Positions 43,407-54,071 are shown, counted from the stretch's first letter. The stretch: 64,000 bases of DNA from Polaribacter sp. WD7 (GCF_003335085.1 NZ_QPEJ01000018.1:124001-188000), one strand, 5' to 3'. The notes: generated by a model not told the origin, from the sequence alone. A program made the numbers and translations.

Positions 43407-43688
43407 TTACATTTGTCTTTTAATTGGCCCTGTAAGATCATCTAAATTATCTTTTACTTCGCCAATTTCTTTTTTAATATCTTTAGTAATATCTGTATCA
43501 ATTCCTTGTTTTTCAGAACTTTCTTTTATTTCTCTTTTAATATCATTTGTAGCATCTTTTACTTGACGCATCCCTTTTCCTAAACCTCTTGCTATTTCAG
43601 GAATTTTATCTGCACCAAATACCATGACAACAATAAGCATTACCACCATAATTTCTGGCCCACTAATAAATAACAATATTGAATTCAT
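43407..43688 (-). CDS. Second TatA/B-like subunit
   Basis: A 93-residue Tat component. N-terminal ISGPEIMVVMLIVVMVFGADKIPEI gives the transmembrane helix and hinge (FGADKIP), followed by an amphipathic helix ARGLGKGMRQVKDATNDI and a long Lys/Glu/Asp-rich helical tail. The Glu after GP in the N-terminus is typical of TatB-like and TatA paralogues. It differs from the 63-residue TatA at 22238. tatC is not adjacent. A -7 promoter element lies only 4 bases before the ATG. Confidence 0.88.
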   Translation of the reverse strand: MNSILLFISGPEIMVVMLIVVMVFGADKIPEIARGLGKGMRQVKDATNDIKREIKESSEKQGIDTDITKDIKKEIGEVKDNLDDLTGPIKRQM

Positions 43689-43692
43689 AATG

Positions 43693-43700
43693 CAAATATA
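43693..43700 (-). promoter_or_regulatory. TatA-like gene -7 element, possibly leaderless
   Basis: TATATTTG on the minus strand matches TAnnTTTG but ends 4 bases before the ATG, which would give a transcript with almost no leader. Confidence 0.45.
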
Positions 43701-43776
43701 ATTACTTTTTAATCAACTTTTATTGCTTTTATTTTTTACAAAACCCCTATTAACAAAAACATTACTTATTTTCAGG

Positions 43777-43784
43777 TATATTTG
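43777..43784 (+). promoter_or_regulatory. LamG lipoprotein promoter -7 element
   Basis: TATATTTG matches TAnnTTTG and overlaps a TTG at 43782, so the real start is the ATG at 43800. Confidence 0.6.
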
Positions 43785-43799
43785 TTAAAAATATCTCTT

Positions 43800-44696
43800 A
43801 TGCGTTTTACAAAACAAGTTTTGTACAGTTTGGTTTTTCTTTTTATATTTTCTTGTACCAAAAAAACAACTCAAAATAAAAATAAAAACATTACTAAAAA
43901 AGAAGCCATATCTTTAAGAAACTCACTAACCTTTTTTACTTCTTTTGATAATGGCACAAAGGCTGTATTTGGTAAAGGAGATACAAACTTATACACTGTT
44001 ACCAATCGTAAACAAAGAGATTTTGCAAAAGTAGGGCTTTATAAACAAGGAGTAACTATTGCCAAAGGAAAAGGGCTTTATGGTGATGCACTTTCATACA
44101 CAGAAGATAGTAAAGGATATTTGTATTACAATGCAAAAGGGAATATGAATTATACCAAAGAAGCATGGGAAGGAGCTATTTCTTTTTGGTTAAGTTTAAA
44201 TCCTGATGAAGATCTAGAACCTGGATATTGTGACCCCATTCAAATTACAGATTCTGGTTATAATGATGCTGGTTTTTGGGTAGATTTTACCAAAGAAAAC
44301 CCAAGAGATTTTCGTCTTGGAGTTATTGGAGATCGTGATAGTTGGAATCCAAATCCTAAAGGACCAGACAATGAAAATCCAATATTTATAAATCAACTAG
44401 TTACTGTTGATGAACCAGGATTTAGCAATAAAAGTTGGACACATATTGTGATAAATTTTAAAAACTTAAATAGAAATGGTGAAGCTGCTATTTATGTTAA
44501 CGGCGTGTTTAAAGGTGTGAGAAATGAAATTAAAGACCCTTTTACTTGGGATATTCATAATGCTAAAATCTATTTAGGCTTAGGTTACATTGGTCTTATG
44601 GATGAAATTTCTATTTACAACAAATACTTGTTTCCAGAAGAGATTAAACATTTGTATACACTTAAAAATGGTGTGCAAGATTTATTAGAGAAGTAG
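43800..44696 (+). CDS. LamG/concanavalin-like surface lipoprotein
   Basis: About 298 residues. A lipobox FIFSC near residue 19 marks a lipoprotein. The rest is a jelly-roll LamG-like domain: EGAISFWLSLNPDEDL near residue 125, HIVINFKNLNRNGEAAIYVNGVFKG near residue 216 and LGYIGLMDEISIYNKYL near the C-terminus (the Asp-Glu calcium edge). Such domains bind glycans or form surface structures in Bacteroidota. No catalytic site is visible. I start at the ATG at 43800 because a promoter element overlaps the upstream TTG. Confidence 0.87.
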   Translation: MRFTKQVLYSLVFLFIFSCTKKTTQNKNKNITKKEAISLRNSLTFFTSFDNGTKAVFGKGDTNLYTVTNRKQRDFAKVGLYKQGVTIAKGKGLYGDALSYTEDSKGYLYYNAKGNMNYTKEAWEGAISFWLSLNPDEDLEPGYCDPIQITDSGYNDAGFWVDFTKENPRDFRLGVIGDRDSWNPNPKGPDNENPIFINQLVTVDEPGFSNKSWTHIVINFKNLNRNGEAAIYVNGVFKGVRNEIKDPFTWDIHNAKIYLGLGYIGLMDEISIYNKYLFPEEIKHLYTLKNGVQDLLEK

Positions 44697-44735
44697 CTAA
44701 AAACAAAGGTTTTTATAAAGTATGCGTCATAAACA

Positions 44736-47345
44736 TTACTTTTTTATAAGCATACGCTTAATCTCATTTAACTTCATCAACGCTTCAATTGGTGTTAAGG
44801 TATCAATATTAGTCGCTAAAATTTCCTCTCTAATATTTTCTAACAAGGGGTCATCTAACTGAAAAAAACTGAGTTGCATTTCATCATGTTGTGTTTGTTT
44901 TAAAACGTCTTTTACTTCTGCATTTTTATTGTTTTTTTCTAATTGAGCCAGTATTTTATTGGCTCTATGAATAACCATATTTGGCATTCCTGCTAATTTT
45001 GCAACGTGAATTCCAAAACTATGATTAGAACCTCCAGAAACTAATTTGCGTAAGAAAATGATGTTGTCTTCTAACTCTTTTACAGAAACATTAAAGTTTT
45101 TGATGCGCTCAAAAGTGGCTGTCATTTCATTCAATTCATGATAATGTGTAGCAAATAGCGTTTTTGCATTGGCAGGATGTTCATGCAGAAATTCTGCAAT
45201 TGCCCAAGCAATAGAAATTCCATCATAAGTAGAGGTTCCTCGTCCAATTTCATCTAATAAAATTAAACTTCTTTCAGAAACATTATTTAAAATTGAAGCC
45301 GTTTCATTCATTTCTACCATAAACGTAGATTCTCCCATAGAAATATTATCACTGGCACCAACTCTGGTAAAAATTTTATCTACAATACCAATTTTAGCGT
45401 TTTGTGCGGGTACATAACTACCCATTTGTGCTAACAAAACAATTAATGCAGTTTGTCTTAAAATAGCAGATTTACCAGACATATTTGGTCCAGTAATCAT
45501 AATGATTTGTTGCTGATTTCTATTTAAAACAACATCATTGGCAATATAATGTTGATCTATGGGTAATTGTTTTTCAATAACAGGATGACGTCCGTTTTTA
45601 ATATCTAAATCTGTACTTTCATCCATAATAGGACGCACGTAATTGTTATCTATTGCTAAAACAGAAAAAGACAATAAACAGTCAATTTTTGCAATAATTT
45701 GTGCGTTTTCTTGTACTTTTTGTACAAATTGAATGATATAGAGCAATAACTTGCTAAAAATTTCTTGCTCTAGAACCTGAATTTTTTCTTCGGCACCCAA
45801 AATTTTAGTTTCGTATTCTTTAAGTTCTTCTGTAATGTATCTTTCTGCAGAAACTAGGGTTTGTTTTCTAATCCATTCTTGGGGTACTTTATCTTTATGC
45901 GTATTTCTAACTTCAATATAGTAGCCAAAAACATTGTTAAACGCAATTTTTAAGCTGGTAATTCCTGTACGTTCTGTTTCTCGCGTAAGCATATCATCCA
46001 GATATTGCTTTCCTGAATTTGAAATAGCACGTAAATCATCCAATTCTTGATGAACACCATCTGCAATAGCATTGCCTTTGGTAATGTTTACAGGAGCATC
46101 TTCAAAAAGTGTATTAGAAATTTTATCAATCAAATCATTACAAGCATGCAATTGCTTGCCTAAGGTTTTTACCGTATTGTTTTTACTTTGTTCAGTAGCC
46201 TTTTTTATGGGTAAAATGGCTTTTAAAGAGTTTTTTAAAAGTACAATTTCTCTTGGTGAAGCCTTTGCTGTGGCTACTTTAGAAATGAGTCTTTCTAGGT
46301 CTGATATTTGTTTGAGTTGATAGGTTACCGTTTGCGAAAAAACATCTGAGTCTATAAAAAATTTGACCAATTCATGACGGTCTTTAATGGCATTAATATC
46401 TTTTAAAGGTAATGCCAACCAACGTTTTAACAAGCGGCCACCCATAGGTGAAATGGTTTTGTCTATTACATCTAAAAGTGTAACAGCGTTCACAGAATTA
46501 GGATTGTAGAGTTCTAAGTTTCTAACAGTAAATCTATCCATCCAAATATAATTGTCTTCTGCAATTCTGCTAATATTTTGAATGTGTTTTAATTGATTAT
46601 GTTGTGTTTCAGACAAATAGTACAACACTGCACCAGCAGCAATAATTCCTGTTTTTAGGTCTTGAACCCCAAATCCTTTTAAGGTCTTAACTTCAAAATG
46701 ATTTTGTAAGGTTTCATTAGCATATACTGCTTGAAAAACCCAATCGTCTAGATAAAATATGTAGTATCTATTTTCAAACAGTTCAAGAAATTTTTGTTTG
46801 TTTTGTTTTTGTACCAAAACCTCACTTGGTGTAAAGTTTTGTAATAATTTGTCTATATATTCTGCATTACCTTGGGCTACCAAATATTCTCCTGTAGAGA
46901 CGTCTAAAAAAGAAATACCAAGTTGTTTTTTATCAAAATGAACGGCTGCTAAAAAGTTGTTTTTTTTAGTTTGTAAAACTTCGTCATTTAAAGAAACTCC
47001 AGGAGTAACTAGTTCTGTAACACCACGTTTTACGATAGTTTTAGTCATTTTAGGATCTTCTAACTGATCGCAAATAGCTACCCGCATACCCGCTTTTACT
47101 AACTTTGGCAAATAGGTGTTTAGAGAGTGGTGCGGAAAACCTGCTAAAGCTGTTTCAGACTCAGAGCCTGCGCCTCTTTTGGTAAGAATAATGCCTAAAA
47201 TTTCTGCAGCTTTTTTGGCATCTTCACCAAAAGTTTCGTAAAAATCGCCCACTCTAAACAATAACATTGCATCTGGGTACTTTACCTTGATACTGTTGTA
47301 TTGTTTCATTAAAGGGGTTACCTTTTTACCTTTTGATTTTGCCAA
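44736..47345 (-). CDS. mutS: DNA mismatch repair protein MutS
   Basis: Mismatch recognition ATPase, 869 residues. The N-terminal mismatch-binding domain shows [16 protein letters not shown] near residue 28 (Phe-x-Glu wedge, FYE). The ATPase domain shows Walker [14 protein letters not shown] near residue 615, Walker B ([16 protein letters not shown]) and a C-terminal dimerisation helix. A near-match -7 element (TATCTTCG) lies upstream. MutL is not nearby. Confidence 0.98.
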   Translation of the reverse strand: MAKSKGKKVTPLMKQYNSIKVKYPDAMLLFRVGDFYETFGEDAKKAAEILGIILTKRGAGSESETALAGFPHHSLNTYLPKLVKAGMRVAICDQLEDPKMTKTIVKRGVTELVTPGVSLNDEVLQTKKNNFLAAVHFDKKQLGISFLDVSTGEYLVAQGNAEYIDKLLQNFTPSEVLVQKQNKQKFLELFENRYYIFYLDDWVFQAVYANETLQNHFEVKTLKGFGVQDLKTGIIAAGAVLYYLSETQHNQLKHIQNISRIAEDNYIWMDRFTVRNLELYNPNSVNAVTLLDVIDKTISPMGGRLLKRWLALPLKDINAIKDRHELVKFFIDSDVFSQTVTYQLKQISDLERLISKVATAKASPREIVLLKNSLKAILPIKKATEQSKNNTVKTLGKQLHACNDLIDKISNTLFEDAPVNITKGNAIADGVHQELDDLRAISNSGKQYLDDMLTRETERTGITSLKIAFNNVFGYYIEVRNTHKDKVPQEWIRKQTLVSAERYITEELKEYETKILGAEEKIQVLEQEIFSKLLLYIIQFVQKVQENAQIIAKIDCLLSFSVLAIDNNYVRPIMDESTDLDIKNGRHPVIEKQLPIDQHYIANDVVLNRNQQQIIMITGPNMSGKSAILRQTALIVLLAQMGSYVPAQNAKIGIVDKIFTRVGASDNISMGESTFMVEMNETASILNNVSERSLILLDEIGRGTSTYDGISIAWAIAEFLHEHPANAKTLFATHYHELNEMTATFERIKNFNVSVKELEDNIIFLRKLVSGGSNHSFGIHVAKLAGMPNMVIHRANKILAQLEKNNKNAEVKDVLKQTQHDEMQLSFFQLDDPLLENIREEILATNIDTLTPIEALMKLNEIKRMLIKK

Positions 47346-47465
47346 GTTTTAGAATTTTTGGGTTAGTTTTGCGAAGATAGAAAATATAGTTTTTAGTCGT
47401 TAGTTGGTGGTTTTTAGTTTTCAACAGTCTTACTAACGTCTGAATATAAAAGTCTAAAGACTAAA

Positions 47466-47996
47466 ATGAGAAAATTAAAAAACAACGAACTGAACAGGAT
47501 TAGTGTTGAAGAATTTAAAGTTTCTAAAAAAACACCATTAATTGTTGTTTTAGATAACGTTAGAAGTTTAAATAATATTGGTTCTGTTTTTAGAACAAGT
47601 GACGCTTTTTTGATAGAAAAAATATATTTGTGTGGCATTAGTGCAACCCCACCCAATAAAGAAATTCATAAAACAGCTTTGGGGGCTACTGCCTCTGTAG
47701 ATTGGGAGTATGCAGAAAATACTTTAGAATTGGTTGAAAGTCTAAAGGCAGAACGTATAAAAATACTAGCCATTGAACAAGCAGAAGATAGTACAAAACT
47801 AGATGCTTTTATTCCTGAAAAAAACCAAAAATATGCTATTGTAATGGGTAATGAAGTGAAAGGAGTGCAACAAGAGGTTGTAGATGCTTCTGATTTGTGT
47901 ATTGAAATTCCGCAATTGGGTACCAAACACTCCTTAAACATCTCTGTGACTACTGGTGTTGTTATTTGGGATTTGTTTTGTAAAATTAGCAATTAG
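47466..47996 (+). CDS. TrmH-family SpoU RNA methyltransferase
   Basis: A 176-residue knotted SPOUT methyltransferase. Motif 1 is VLDNVRSLNNIGSVFRTSDAF near residue 30, motif 2 VMGNEVKGVQ near residue 122, and motif 3 IEIPQLGTKHSLNISVTTGVVIWDL near the C-terminus. By family it 2'-O-methylates a ribose in tRNA or rRNA. The target is not readable. Divergent from mutS with about 120 bases between. Confidence 0.92.
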   Translation: MRKLKNNELNRISVEEFKVSKKTPLIVVLDNVRSLNNIGSVFRTSDAFLIEKIYLCGISATPPNKEIHKTALGATASVDWEYAENTLELVESLKAERIKILAIEQAEDSTKLDAFIPEKNQKYAIVMGNEVKGVQQEVVDASDLCIEIPQLGTKHSLNISVTTGVVIWDLFCKISN

Positions 47997-48131
47997 ACTG
48001 ACAAAGCATAACTTTTAAAACGTAAAGTTAACAAACACGTTTAGCCCAGATTGAAGCATTTGTTTGAGCTCTTTTTTGTTTTTTACAAAACAAAAAAAGC
48101 GAGTGCAGAAAGCTGGAAATAGCTTCTAAAA

Positions 48132-49484
48132 CTAAATTCCTAAAATTGATTTTGCGATTAAGAAGTAGATTAGAATTCCAAAAATATCGTTTGAGGTGGT
48201 AATGAATGGTCCTGTGGCAATGGCTGGGTCTATACCTCTTTTGTGTAAAAACAAAGGTACAAAAGTACCAATTAAGCCAGCTACAACAATTACTGCAATA
48301 AGCGAAACAGAAACGGCTAAAGCCAAATCTATTCTTCCTTCATAAATCCAAACAAAAAGCATTAAAAAGAGTGCCAAAATAAAGCCATTTAGCAACGCTA
48401 AGAGCATTTCTTTTAATAAACGGCTGTTTATGCTTCCTTTTACATCATCATTGGCTAAACCCTGTACAATAATTGCAGATGATTGTACACCAACATTACC
48501 TGCCATGGCAGCAACTAACGGAGTAAAAAGGAATAAGACAAATGCACTTTCTTTAAAAGAATGCTCAAATACACTCATAATTAAAAAGGCACCAATACCA
48601 CCCACTAAGCCTAAAAATAGCCAAGGTAAGCGTGCTTTGGTAAGCTGTAGAATACTATCGTCTGAGTCTACATCTTGGGTTAAACCTGCTGCCATTTGGT
48701 AGTCTCTTTCTGCTTCTTCTTTTAGAACGTCTACAATGTCATCAATGGTAATTCTACCTAGTAAGACATTATGATCATCTACTACAGGAATGGCTTCCAA
48801 ATCATACTTTGCCATAATTTTTGCCACTTCTTCATCATCCATATTTACATGAACAGCATCTACTTTTGATTTGGCAATTTCAGCAATTTTTTGATCAGAT
48901 TTTGCAATAATTAAATCTTTTAAAGAAAGTCTACCTACCAATTTGTCTTCTTTATCTACTACGTAAATAGAGTGTACCCTTGTTACGTCTTTGGCTTGTC
49001 CACGAATTCTGCGCATACAACCAGCAACTGTCCAAGTTTCATAGACTTTTACCAATTCTTTTGCCATTAAAGAACCTGCAGTTTCATCATCATAAGACAA
49101 GAGTTCTTTAATATCTGCAGCTAGTTCATCATCATCTAAGGCATTGATAACGCGTTCTTGACGGTCTTCAGAAAGTTCTCCAATAATGTCTGCGGCATCA
49201 TCAGAATCCATTTCTTCTACTTCTTCAGCAATTTCTTTAGCAGATAAATTATTTAGGATTTTTTCACGAATATCTTCGTCTAATTCCATTAAAATTTCAG
49301 ACGTTTTTTCGCTATCTAAAAGTTTAATTATATAAATGGCTTCGTCAAAATTTACTTCGTCTAAAACTTCTGCAATATCTGCATAATGGACGTCTGCAAA
49401 TAGTTTAGAAATTGCTTTATCGTCTTGATTATGAATAAGAGATGTTAAGTTGTCGAAAAAAGTATTAGTGATTTCAAATGCCAT
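48132..49484 (-). CDS. mgtE: MgtE-type magnesium transporter
   Basis: An inner-membrane Mg2+ channel, about 450 residues. In order: N-terminal MgtE-N superhelical domain ([42 protein letters not shown] near residues 65-110, shown in part), two CBS domains (about 130-250), a plug helix, and five membrane helices with the [17 protein letters not shown] signature near the end. I start at the ATG at 49484; it overlaps the end of rsmA by 11 bases, so they are coupled. Cytosolic Mg2+ probably gates it as in characterised MgtE. Confidence 0.94.
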   Translation of the reverse strand: MAFEITNTFFDNLTSLIHNQDDKAISKLFADVHYADIAEVLDEVNFDEAIYIIKLLDSEKTSEILMELDEDIREKILNNLSAKEIAEEVEEMDSDDAADIIGELSEDRQERVINALDDDELAADIKELLSYDDETAGSLMAKELVKVYETWTVAGCMRRIRGQAKDVTRVHSIYVVDKEDKLVGRLSLKDLIIAKSDQKIAEIAKSKVDAVHVNMDDEEVAKIMAKYDLEAIPVVDDHNVLLGRITIDDIVDVLKEEAERDYQMAAGLTQDVDSDDSILQLTKARLPWLFLGLVGGIGAFLIMSVFEHSFKESAFVLFLFTPLVAAMAGNVGVQSSAIIVQGLANDDVKGSINSRLLKEMLLALLNGFILALFLMLFVWIYEGRIDLALAVSVSLIAVIVVAGLIGTFVPLFLHKRGIDPAIATGPFITTSNDIFGILIYFLIAKSILGI

Positions 49485-50277
49485 TATTTTCGAGTTTTTG
49501 CGTGAGTGATATAAAGGCGGCAACAGATAATTGCTCTGGCCTTTTCGCAAATATAGGGTCTTCTTTTAAAGAATCCGAAAGATTGAAAGATTTTAAACTA
49601 GAGCGCAACATTTTTCTACGTTGATTAAACGCAGTTTTTACGACTCTAAAAAATAGTTTTTCATTTACTGGAAGCGTGTAGTTTTCTTTTCTAATGCATT
49701 TGATTACGCCAGAATCTACTTTTGGTGGCGGATTAAATACTGTTGGTGGCACTGTAAAGGCATACTCTACATCATAAAAAGCTTGTGTTAACACAGATAA
49801 AATACCGTATACTTTACTGCCTTCTTTTTCTGCAATTCTTTGGGCTACTTCTTTTTGAAACATGCCAGAGAACTCGGGTACAAATTCTCTATTTTCTATG
49901 GCTTTAAATACAATTTGAGAAGAAATGTTATAAGGAAAGTTGCCTATAATGGCTACTTGTTGTTTGTTACATAATTCTTGTAGGTTTTTCTTTAAAAAAT
50001 CGCCTTCAATAATTTCAAATTTTTCGGATGAGGTATTGATATTTATTTGCTCTTTTTTAAAGTTGTCATTTAAGTAAGCTACAGATTCTGAGTCTAGCTC
50101 TAAAACGATTACTTTTGGTCTTTTTTGCAAAAGGTATTTTGTTAAAACCCCCATACCAGGACCAATTTCTAATACATTATCATAGCCATTTTCGGTAAGT
50201 GTATCTGCAATTTTTTTTGCAATGTTTTCGTCTTTTAAGAAGTGCTGACCTAGATGTTTTTTTGCTTTTACAGACAT
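49474..50277 (-). CDS. rsmA: 16S rRNA dimethyladenosine transferase
   Basis: Dimethylates A1518 and A1519 of 16S rRNA during 30S maturation; 267 residues. Motif [18 protein letters not shown] near residue 9, SAM motif [17 protein letters not shown] near residue 36 and catalytic [16 protein letters not shown] near residue 112 (N-F-P-Y) are all visible. It is third in the TPR-DUF4286-rsmA-mgtE series, with 3 bases to the DUF4286 gene. Confidence 0.98.
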   Translation of the reverse strand: MSVKAKKHLGQHFLKDENIAKKIADTLTENGYDNVLEIGPGMGVLTKYLLQKRPKVIVLELDSESVAYLNDNFKKEQININTSSEKFEIIEGDFLKKNLQELCNKQQVAIIGNFPYNISSQIVFKAIENREFVPEFSGMFQKEVAQRIAEKEGSKVYGILSVLTQAFYDVEYAFTVPPTVFNPPPKVDSGVIKCIRKENYTLPVNEKLFFRVVKTAFNQRRKMLRSSLKSFNLSDSLKEDPIFAKRPEQLSVAAFISLTQKLENNGI

Positions 50278-50280
50278 ATA

Positions 50281-50610
50281 TTAATTGCTAATATTAGTTG
50301 GGTAAAATTCTTTAATCAAAAGTAGTTCTGTTCTAAAAGCTAACATTTTATCGCCAAATTTTTTAAGTCCCTCAACACGCAATCTGTCTGCATCTTCTTT
50401 GTAATATGCATCTAAGTCTTCTCTAGTATTTGCGGTATATTGTACAGAATACGTTTTGCCTCCCATATCTTCATCAACTAAAACTTCAGTTAATTTTGCA
50501 GATGTAAATTTACCTGTATTGAGTACGTCTGAAACATGAGTTTCTATCCAAGTAAGCCATTCTTTATGCAAGTTATCATCAATATTTATCGTAACGTTGT
50601 ATATGTACAT
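50281..50610 (-). CDS. DUF4286 family protein
   Basis: A 109-residue alpha-beta protein of the dimeric ferredoxin-like type: IYNVTINIDDNLHKEWLTWIETHVSDVL at the start and GGKTYSVQYTANTREDLDAYYKEDADRLR in the middle. It is placed just upstream of rsmA in many flavobacteria, hence translation- or ribosome-related by context, but its activity is unknown. Three bases separate it from rsmA. Confidence 0.9.
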   Translation of the reverse strand: MYIYNVTINIDDNLHKEWLTWIETHVSDVLNTGKFTSAKLTEVLVDEDMGGKTYSVQYTANTREDLDAYYKEDADRLRVEGLKKFGDKMLAFRTELLLIKEFYPTNISN

Positions 50611-50699
50611 TTATTTTGGTTTTAGGTAGTGATTTTTGGTTTTTAATTCTAAATTTATAGGTTTTTTTAAACCATTAACTAAAAACTACAAACCATCAA

Positions 50700-52469
50700 C
50701 TATAAATTGTCTCCTCTAATTTTTCTGTATTTTTTTCTGGCATCTACCAAATAAATACTAGAAGGATAGTCAAAAATAATCTTTTGATAGTATTCTGAAG
50801 CTTTTTCTAAATTATTTAAATGATTTTTATACAATTCTGCCAATTGGTAATGTGCATCATCAATTAAAATACCTTGAGGGTTAAGGCTTATAACTTGCTT
50901 AAAATTGGCAACGGCTTTTTCAAATTCTTGCTGTTTGATGTACAGTTTTGCTTGTTTAAATAAAACTTCGTCTTCAATAGGTTGTCCTTTAAAATTTCTT
51001 TTAATGGTATTTAAGGTGTCTAAGGCTTGTTGTGTTTTGTTTTGAAAAGCATACAGTTCTGCTTTAGCATATTGTATTAATCCAGAAGGTATAGAATCTA
51101 CAGGCTCATTATCTGTAATAGTTAAAAACAGAGCTAGAGCATCATTGGCTATAAGTTGCGTTGTAGAACTTTTTAAGATTTTTAGTTGTGCTTTTGCCCA
51201 AGTAAAATCTCCTTTAAAATAAGATGTTTGAGCTACTTTAAAACGAGCTTGTTGTGCCAATTCATCACCCTTTAATTGTGTTTGAATTTGAGAAAAATAA
51301 ATTAGCGCTTTATTGTATTGCTCTGTAAATACTAAGATATCACCTAATTTTAATTTTATTCTGGCTTTGTCATATTTAGACCTAGAAAAGGTTAATGCTT
51401 CTTCTAAAACCAACTTTGCTTGTTGTGGTTTATTTTGATAAAAAGTTAAGAAATCTGCATAAGCTACTTGTAATTTTATAGTAAGTGGATTTTTACCAAA
51501 TTCTGAGAACAAAGATTGAAACAAAAGATTTGTATTAGAATCTTGTATAGCCACGGCTATTTTAGCCAGATACCAATGCGCATCAATTTTTTCTTCTACA
51601 ATAGTGGTGTTTTGAATGATAAAATTAAATGCAGTTTTTGAGGCTGTAAATGCATTATTGTTGTATGCAATTTCTCCAAGTTCAAAAATACCAGAAAGAG
51701 AAACAGGGTTTCTTCGGTACAATGCTTTTTGTTGAATAAACGCTTTTTCATAATCTTTTTGTTGCGAGAATAACCAACTCAACAACACATTCCATACATC
51801 TTTTGGGTTACTAGCTGCTTTTTTTAGTAGTGTTTTTCGAAATAATATATTGGCTTCGTTTTCAGAATCATCTGTAATGTATTTACTTGCATAGCGTTGT
51901 ACTAAATTGTAGTAATTTTCATTTTTGTTTACCAAATCTATGTATGACTGAAACATTTCTTTTAAATCTCCTTTTTCCCCATAAATTTGAGCAATTTGAA
52001 AACTGTAATTGGTGTTTTCGTCTTTTGCCATGGTTTTTTTGTAGGCTAAAATGGCGTTGTCTAAGAGGTTGTATTCTTTAAAAATACGACCTATAATTCC
52101 GCCAAATGCGCTATTTTTATCAATAGAATTTAAGGCAATAGTATAATTTTTTTGAGCTAATTCTGGTTGCTTTTGTCGCTCATAATTATACCCTAAATAG
52201 ACGTAGAGATATCCTTGATTTGGACTTTGCTTAATTTTTGATGTTAAAAGATTTTCTACCTCTGTAAAATTTTCTGTTTCTTGGTAGCAAGAAATCAATC
52301 TGTTTAAATAAGTGGTATTAAACGGACTTTTTTCATAGAGCTTTTTATAAATTTGAGAAGCTTTTAGATATGCACCTTCTCTAAAATAGTTTTCTGCAAG
52401 TAAATATTCATTCTGAGCATAGCTAAAGCTACTAATAGCAAGGAAAAAAAGAATTAAAATTTGCTTCAT
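50700..52469 (-). CDS. Exported tetratricopeptide-repeat protein
   Basis: A 589-residue periplasmic TPR protein with a signal peptide (residues 1-19, ending SYAQ). TPR units with a 34-residue rhythm run through the whole length, e.g. YLLAENYFREGAYLKASQIYKKL near the start and LFKQAKLYIKQQEFEKAVANFKQV near residue 520. It opens the DUF4286-rsmA-mgtE group. I start at the ATG at 52469, not the TTG at 52478. Probably a scaffold; partners unknown. Confidence 0.88.
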   Translation of the reverse strand: MKQILILFFLAISSFSYAQNEYLLAENYFREGAYLKASQIYKKLYEKSPFNTTYLNRLISCYQETENFTEVENLLTSKIKQSPNQGYLYVYLGYNYERQKQPELAQKNYTIALNSIDKNSAFGGIIGRIFKEYNLLDNAILAYKKTMAKDENTNYSFQIAQIYGEKGDLKEMFQSYIDLVNKNENYYNLVQRYASKYITDDSENEANILFRKTLLKKAASNPKDVWNVLLSWLFSQQKDYEKAFIQQKALYRRNPVSLSGIFELGEIAYNNNAFTASKTAFNFIIQNTTIVEEKIDAHWYLAKIAVAIQDSNTNLLFQSLFSEFGKNPLTIKLQVAYADFLTFYQNKPQQAKLVLEEALTFSRSKYDKARIKLKLGDILVFTEQYNKALIYFSQIQTQLKGDELAQQARFKVAQTSYFKGDFTWAKAQLKILKSSTTQLIANDALALFLTITDNEPVDSIPSGLIQYAKAELYAFQNKTQQALDTLNTIKRNFKGQPIEDEVLFKQAKLYIKQQEFEKAVANFKQVISLNPQGILIDDAHYQLAELYKNHLNNLEKASEYYQKIIFDYPSSIYLVDARKKYRKIRGDNL

Positions 52470-52536
52470 GATATTCAAAGATAATCAACATAAATGTTAA
52501 ATTTTTATTAAAGCAGGAGTTTTTGAAGTGTTTCTT

Positions 52537-52565
52537 TGTAACGTTTTGGCACGAAAGTTGTCTAT
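52537..52565 (+). promoter_or_regulatory. ECF-type promoter of 47-residue ORF
   Basis: TGTAAC, a 16-base spacer, then TGTCTAT. It shares the block TTTGTAACGTTTT and the GTCTAT end with the promoter of the 59-residue ORF at 18756-18784 (minus strand). The ORF starts 30 bases after the -10 element. Confidence 0.65.
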
Positions 52566-52595
52566 AGAATAAATAACCAATCAAAACGTAGTACA

Positions 52596-52739
52596 ATGAA
52601 AGATTTAACCAAACAATACGAAATCGCAAAACAAAATTCAATTGAGTTTATGAAAAATGGACAAATTAGTGCCTATTTTAATGCTCTTTTAGAAATGAAT
52701 AGATATAAGAGATTAATGGTAGCTGTTGTAGCAAATTAA
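52596..52739 (+). CDS. 47-residue conserved-looking micro-protein
   Basis: An unlisted ORF of 47 codons: MKDLTKQYEIAKQNSIEFM then KNGQISAYFNALLEMNRYKRLMVAVVAN. It is amphipathic and helical with a short hydrophobic end and no signal peptide or clear membrane helix. An ECF-type promoter lies upstream with sensible spacing. The frame is intact and its codon use is ordinary for the genome. I do not recognise the family; by context it belongs to the same presumed regulon as the 59-residue membrane protein. Confidence 0.72.
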   Translation: MKDLTKQYEIAKQNSIEFMKNGQISAYFNALLEMNRYKRLMVAVVAN

Positions 52740-52765
52740 CGTTTGATTATAAAACCAACAATTTA

Positions 52766-54043
52766 CTAAGCGCCAATAAAATCAAAGCCAGTATAAGGAA
52801 TCAAGACTTCCGGAACTTGAATTCCGTCTTCTGTCTGGTAATTCTCTAAAATTCCTGCTAAAACACGCGGTAACGCGAGTGAACTTCCGTTAAGCGTATG
52901 CGCTAATTCGCTTTTTCCTACTTTATTTTTAAAACGAAGTTTTAATCTATTGGCCTGAAATGTTTCAAAATTTGATGCAGAACTAATTTCTAACCATCTA
53001 TTTTGCGCAGTAGAAAATACTTCAAAATCAAAAGTTAAGGCAGCAGTAAATCCTGTATCTCCGCCACACAAACGTAAAATTCTATACGGTAATTTTAATT
53101 CTCTTAAAATACCTTTTATGTGTTCTACCATATCATTTAAGGCATTGTAAGAGTTTTCTGGGTGTTCTATTCGTACAATTTCTACCTTATCAAACTGATG
53201 CAATCTATTTAAACCACGTACATGCGCTCCATAGCTTCCAGCTTCACGTCTAAAACAAGGTGTGTAACCCGTTGCTGTGATAGGAAAATCTGTTTCTTGC
53301 AGTAAATTACCACGAAATATGTTGGTAATTGGTATTTCTGCTGTAGGAATTAAAAATAAATCGTCTTGCGTTGCATGATACATTTGACCATCTTTGTCTG
53401 GTAATTGCCCAGTTGCAGTTGCAGATGCTGTATTTACCAAATGCGGAACTTGATATTCTGTATAACCTGCTGCTACATTTTTATCTATAAAGTAATTAAT
53501 TAGGGCACGTTGTAATCTTGCTCCTTTGCCTTTATAAACAGGAAAACCAGCACCTGTAATTTTGTTTCCTAACTCAAAATCAATAATATCATATTTTTTT
53601 GCCAACTCCCAATGCGGTAGTGCGTTTTCGCCTAAATTTGGTATTACTCCTTCTTTAAAAACTTCTTCATTATCTTCTTCAGAAGATCCTGCTTTAACAG
53701 AACCGTGTGGAATGTTTGGTATTTGATATAACAACTCTTGTAACTCTTCTGCAAAACCAGTTAAATTTTCAGCTAATTCTTTAGATTTGGTTTTTAATTT
53801 TCCTGTTTTTTCTTTTAGTAAATTTGCTTTTTGAATTTCTCCAGACTTAAACAACCCCCCAATTTCTTTAGAAATTTTATTAGATTCTGCCAACACGTTA
53901 TCTAACTCAACCTGAGTCTTTCTTCTATTTTCATCTGCCGTTAATACCTGTTCTATAATTGTCTTAGCATTTGCAAAATTACGTTTTGCTAACCCTTCTA
54001 AAACAGTTTGTGTATTGTCTCTAATAAATTGTACCTGTAACAT
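52766..54043 (-). CDS. serS: Serine-tRNA ligase
   Basis: Class II synthetase charging tRNA-Ser (and tRNA-Sec where present); 425 residues. The N-terminal coiled-coil arm (about residues 25-105) binds the tRNA variable arm; motif 2 is FRREAGSYGAHVRGLNRLHQF near residue 268, motif 3 LNGSSLALPRVLAGILENY near residue 384. A TATATTTG promoter element is 20 bases before the start. Confidence 0.98.
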   Translation of the reverse strand: MLQVQFIRDNTQTVLEGLAKRNFANAKTIIEQVLTADENRRKTQVELDNVLAESNKISKEIGGLFKSGEIQKANLLKEKTGKLKTKSKELAENLTGFAEELQELLYQIPNIPHGSVKAGSSEEDNEEVFKEGVIPNLGENALPHWELAKKYDIIDFELGNKITGAGFPVYKGKGARLQRALINYFIDKNVAAGYTEYQVPHLVNTASATATGQLPDKDGQMYHATQDDLFLIPTAEIPITNIFRGNLLQETDFPITATGYTPCFRREAGSYGAHVRGLNRLHQFDKVEIVRIEHPENSYNALNDMVEHIKGILRELKLPYRILRLCGGDTGFTAALTFDFEVFSTAQNRWLEISSASNFETFQANRLKLRFKNKVGKSELAHTLNGSSLALPRVLAGILENYQTEDGIQVPEVLIPYTGFDFIGA

Positions 54044-54063
54044 GTTGTAGGAATTTTGAAGTG

Positions 54064-54071
54064 CAAATATA
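54064..54071 (-). promoter_or_regulatory. serS promoter -7 element
   Basis: TATATTTG on the minus strand matches TAnnTTTG, 20 bases before the serS ATG. Confidence 0.65.

Noticed and set aside
45228..45245. GTTCCTCGTCC resembling a parS half-site
   Set aside because: Only one half-site matches and it is within mutS coding sequence.
52547..52561. Sigma-54-like promoter TGGCACG-N4-TTG before the 47-residue ORF
   Set aside because: The -12 GC is GT, and the same region fits the ECF-type TGTAAC-N16-TGTCTAT shared with another gene that lacks the TGGCAC part.
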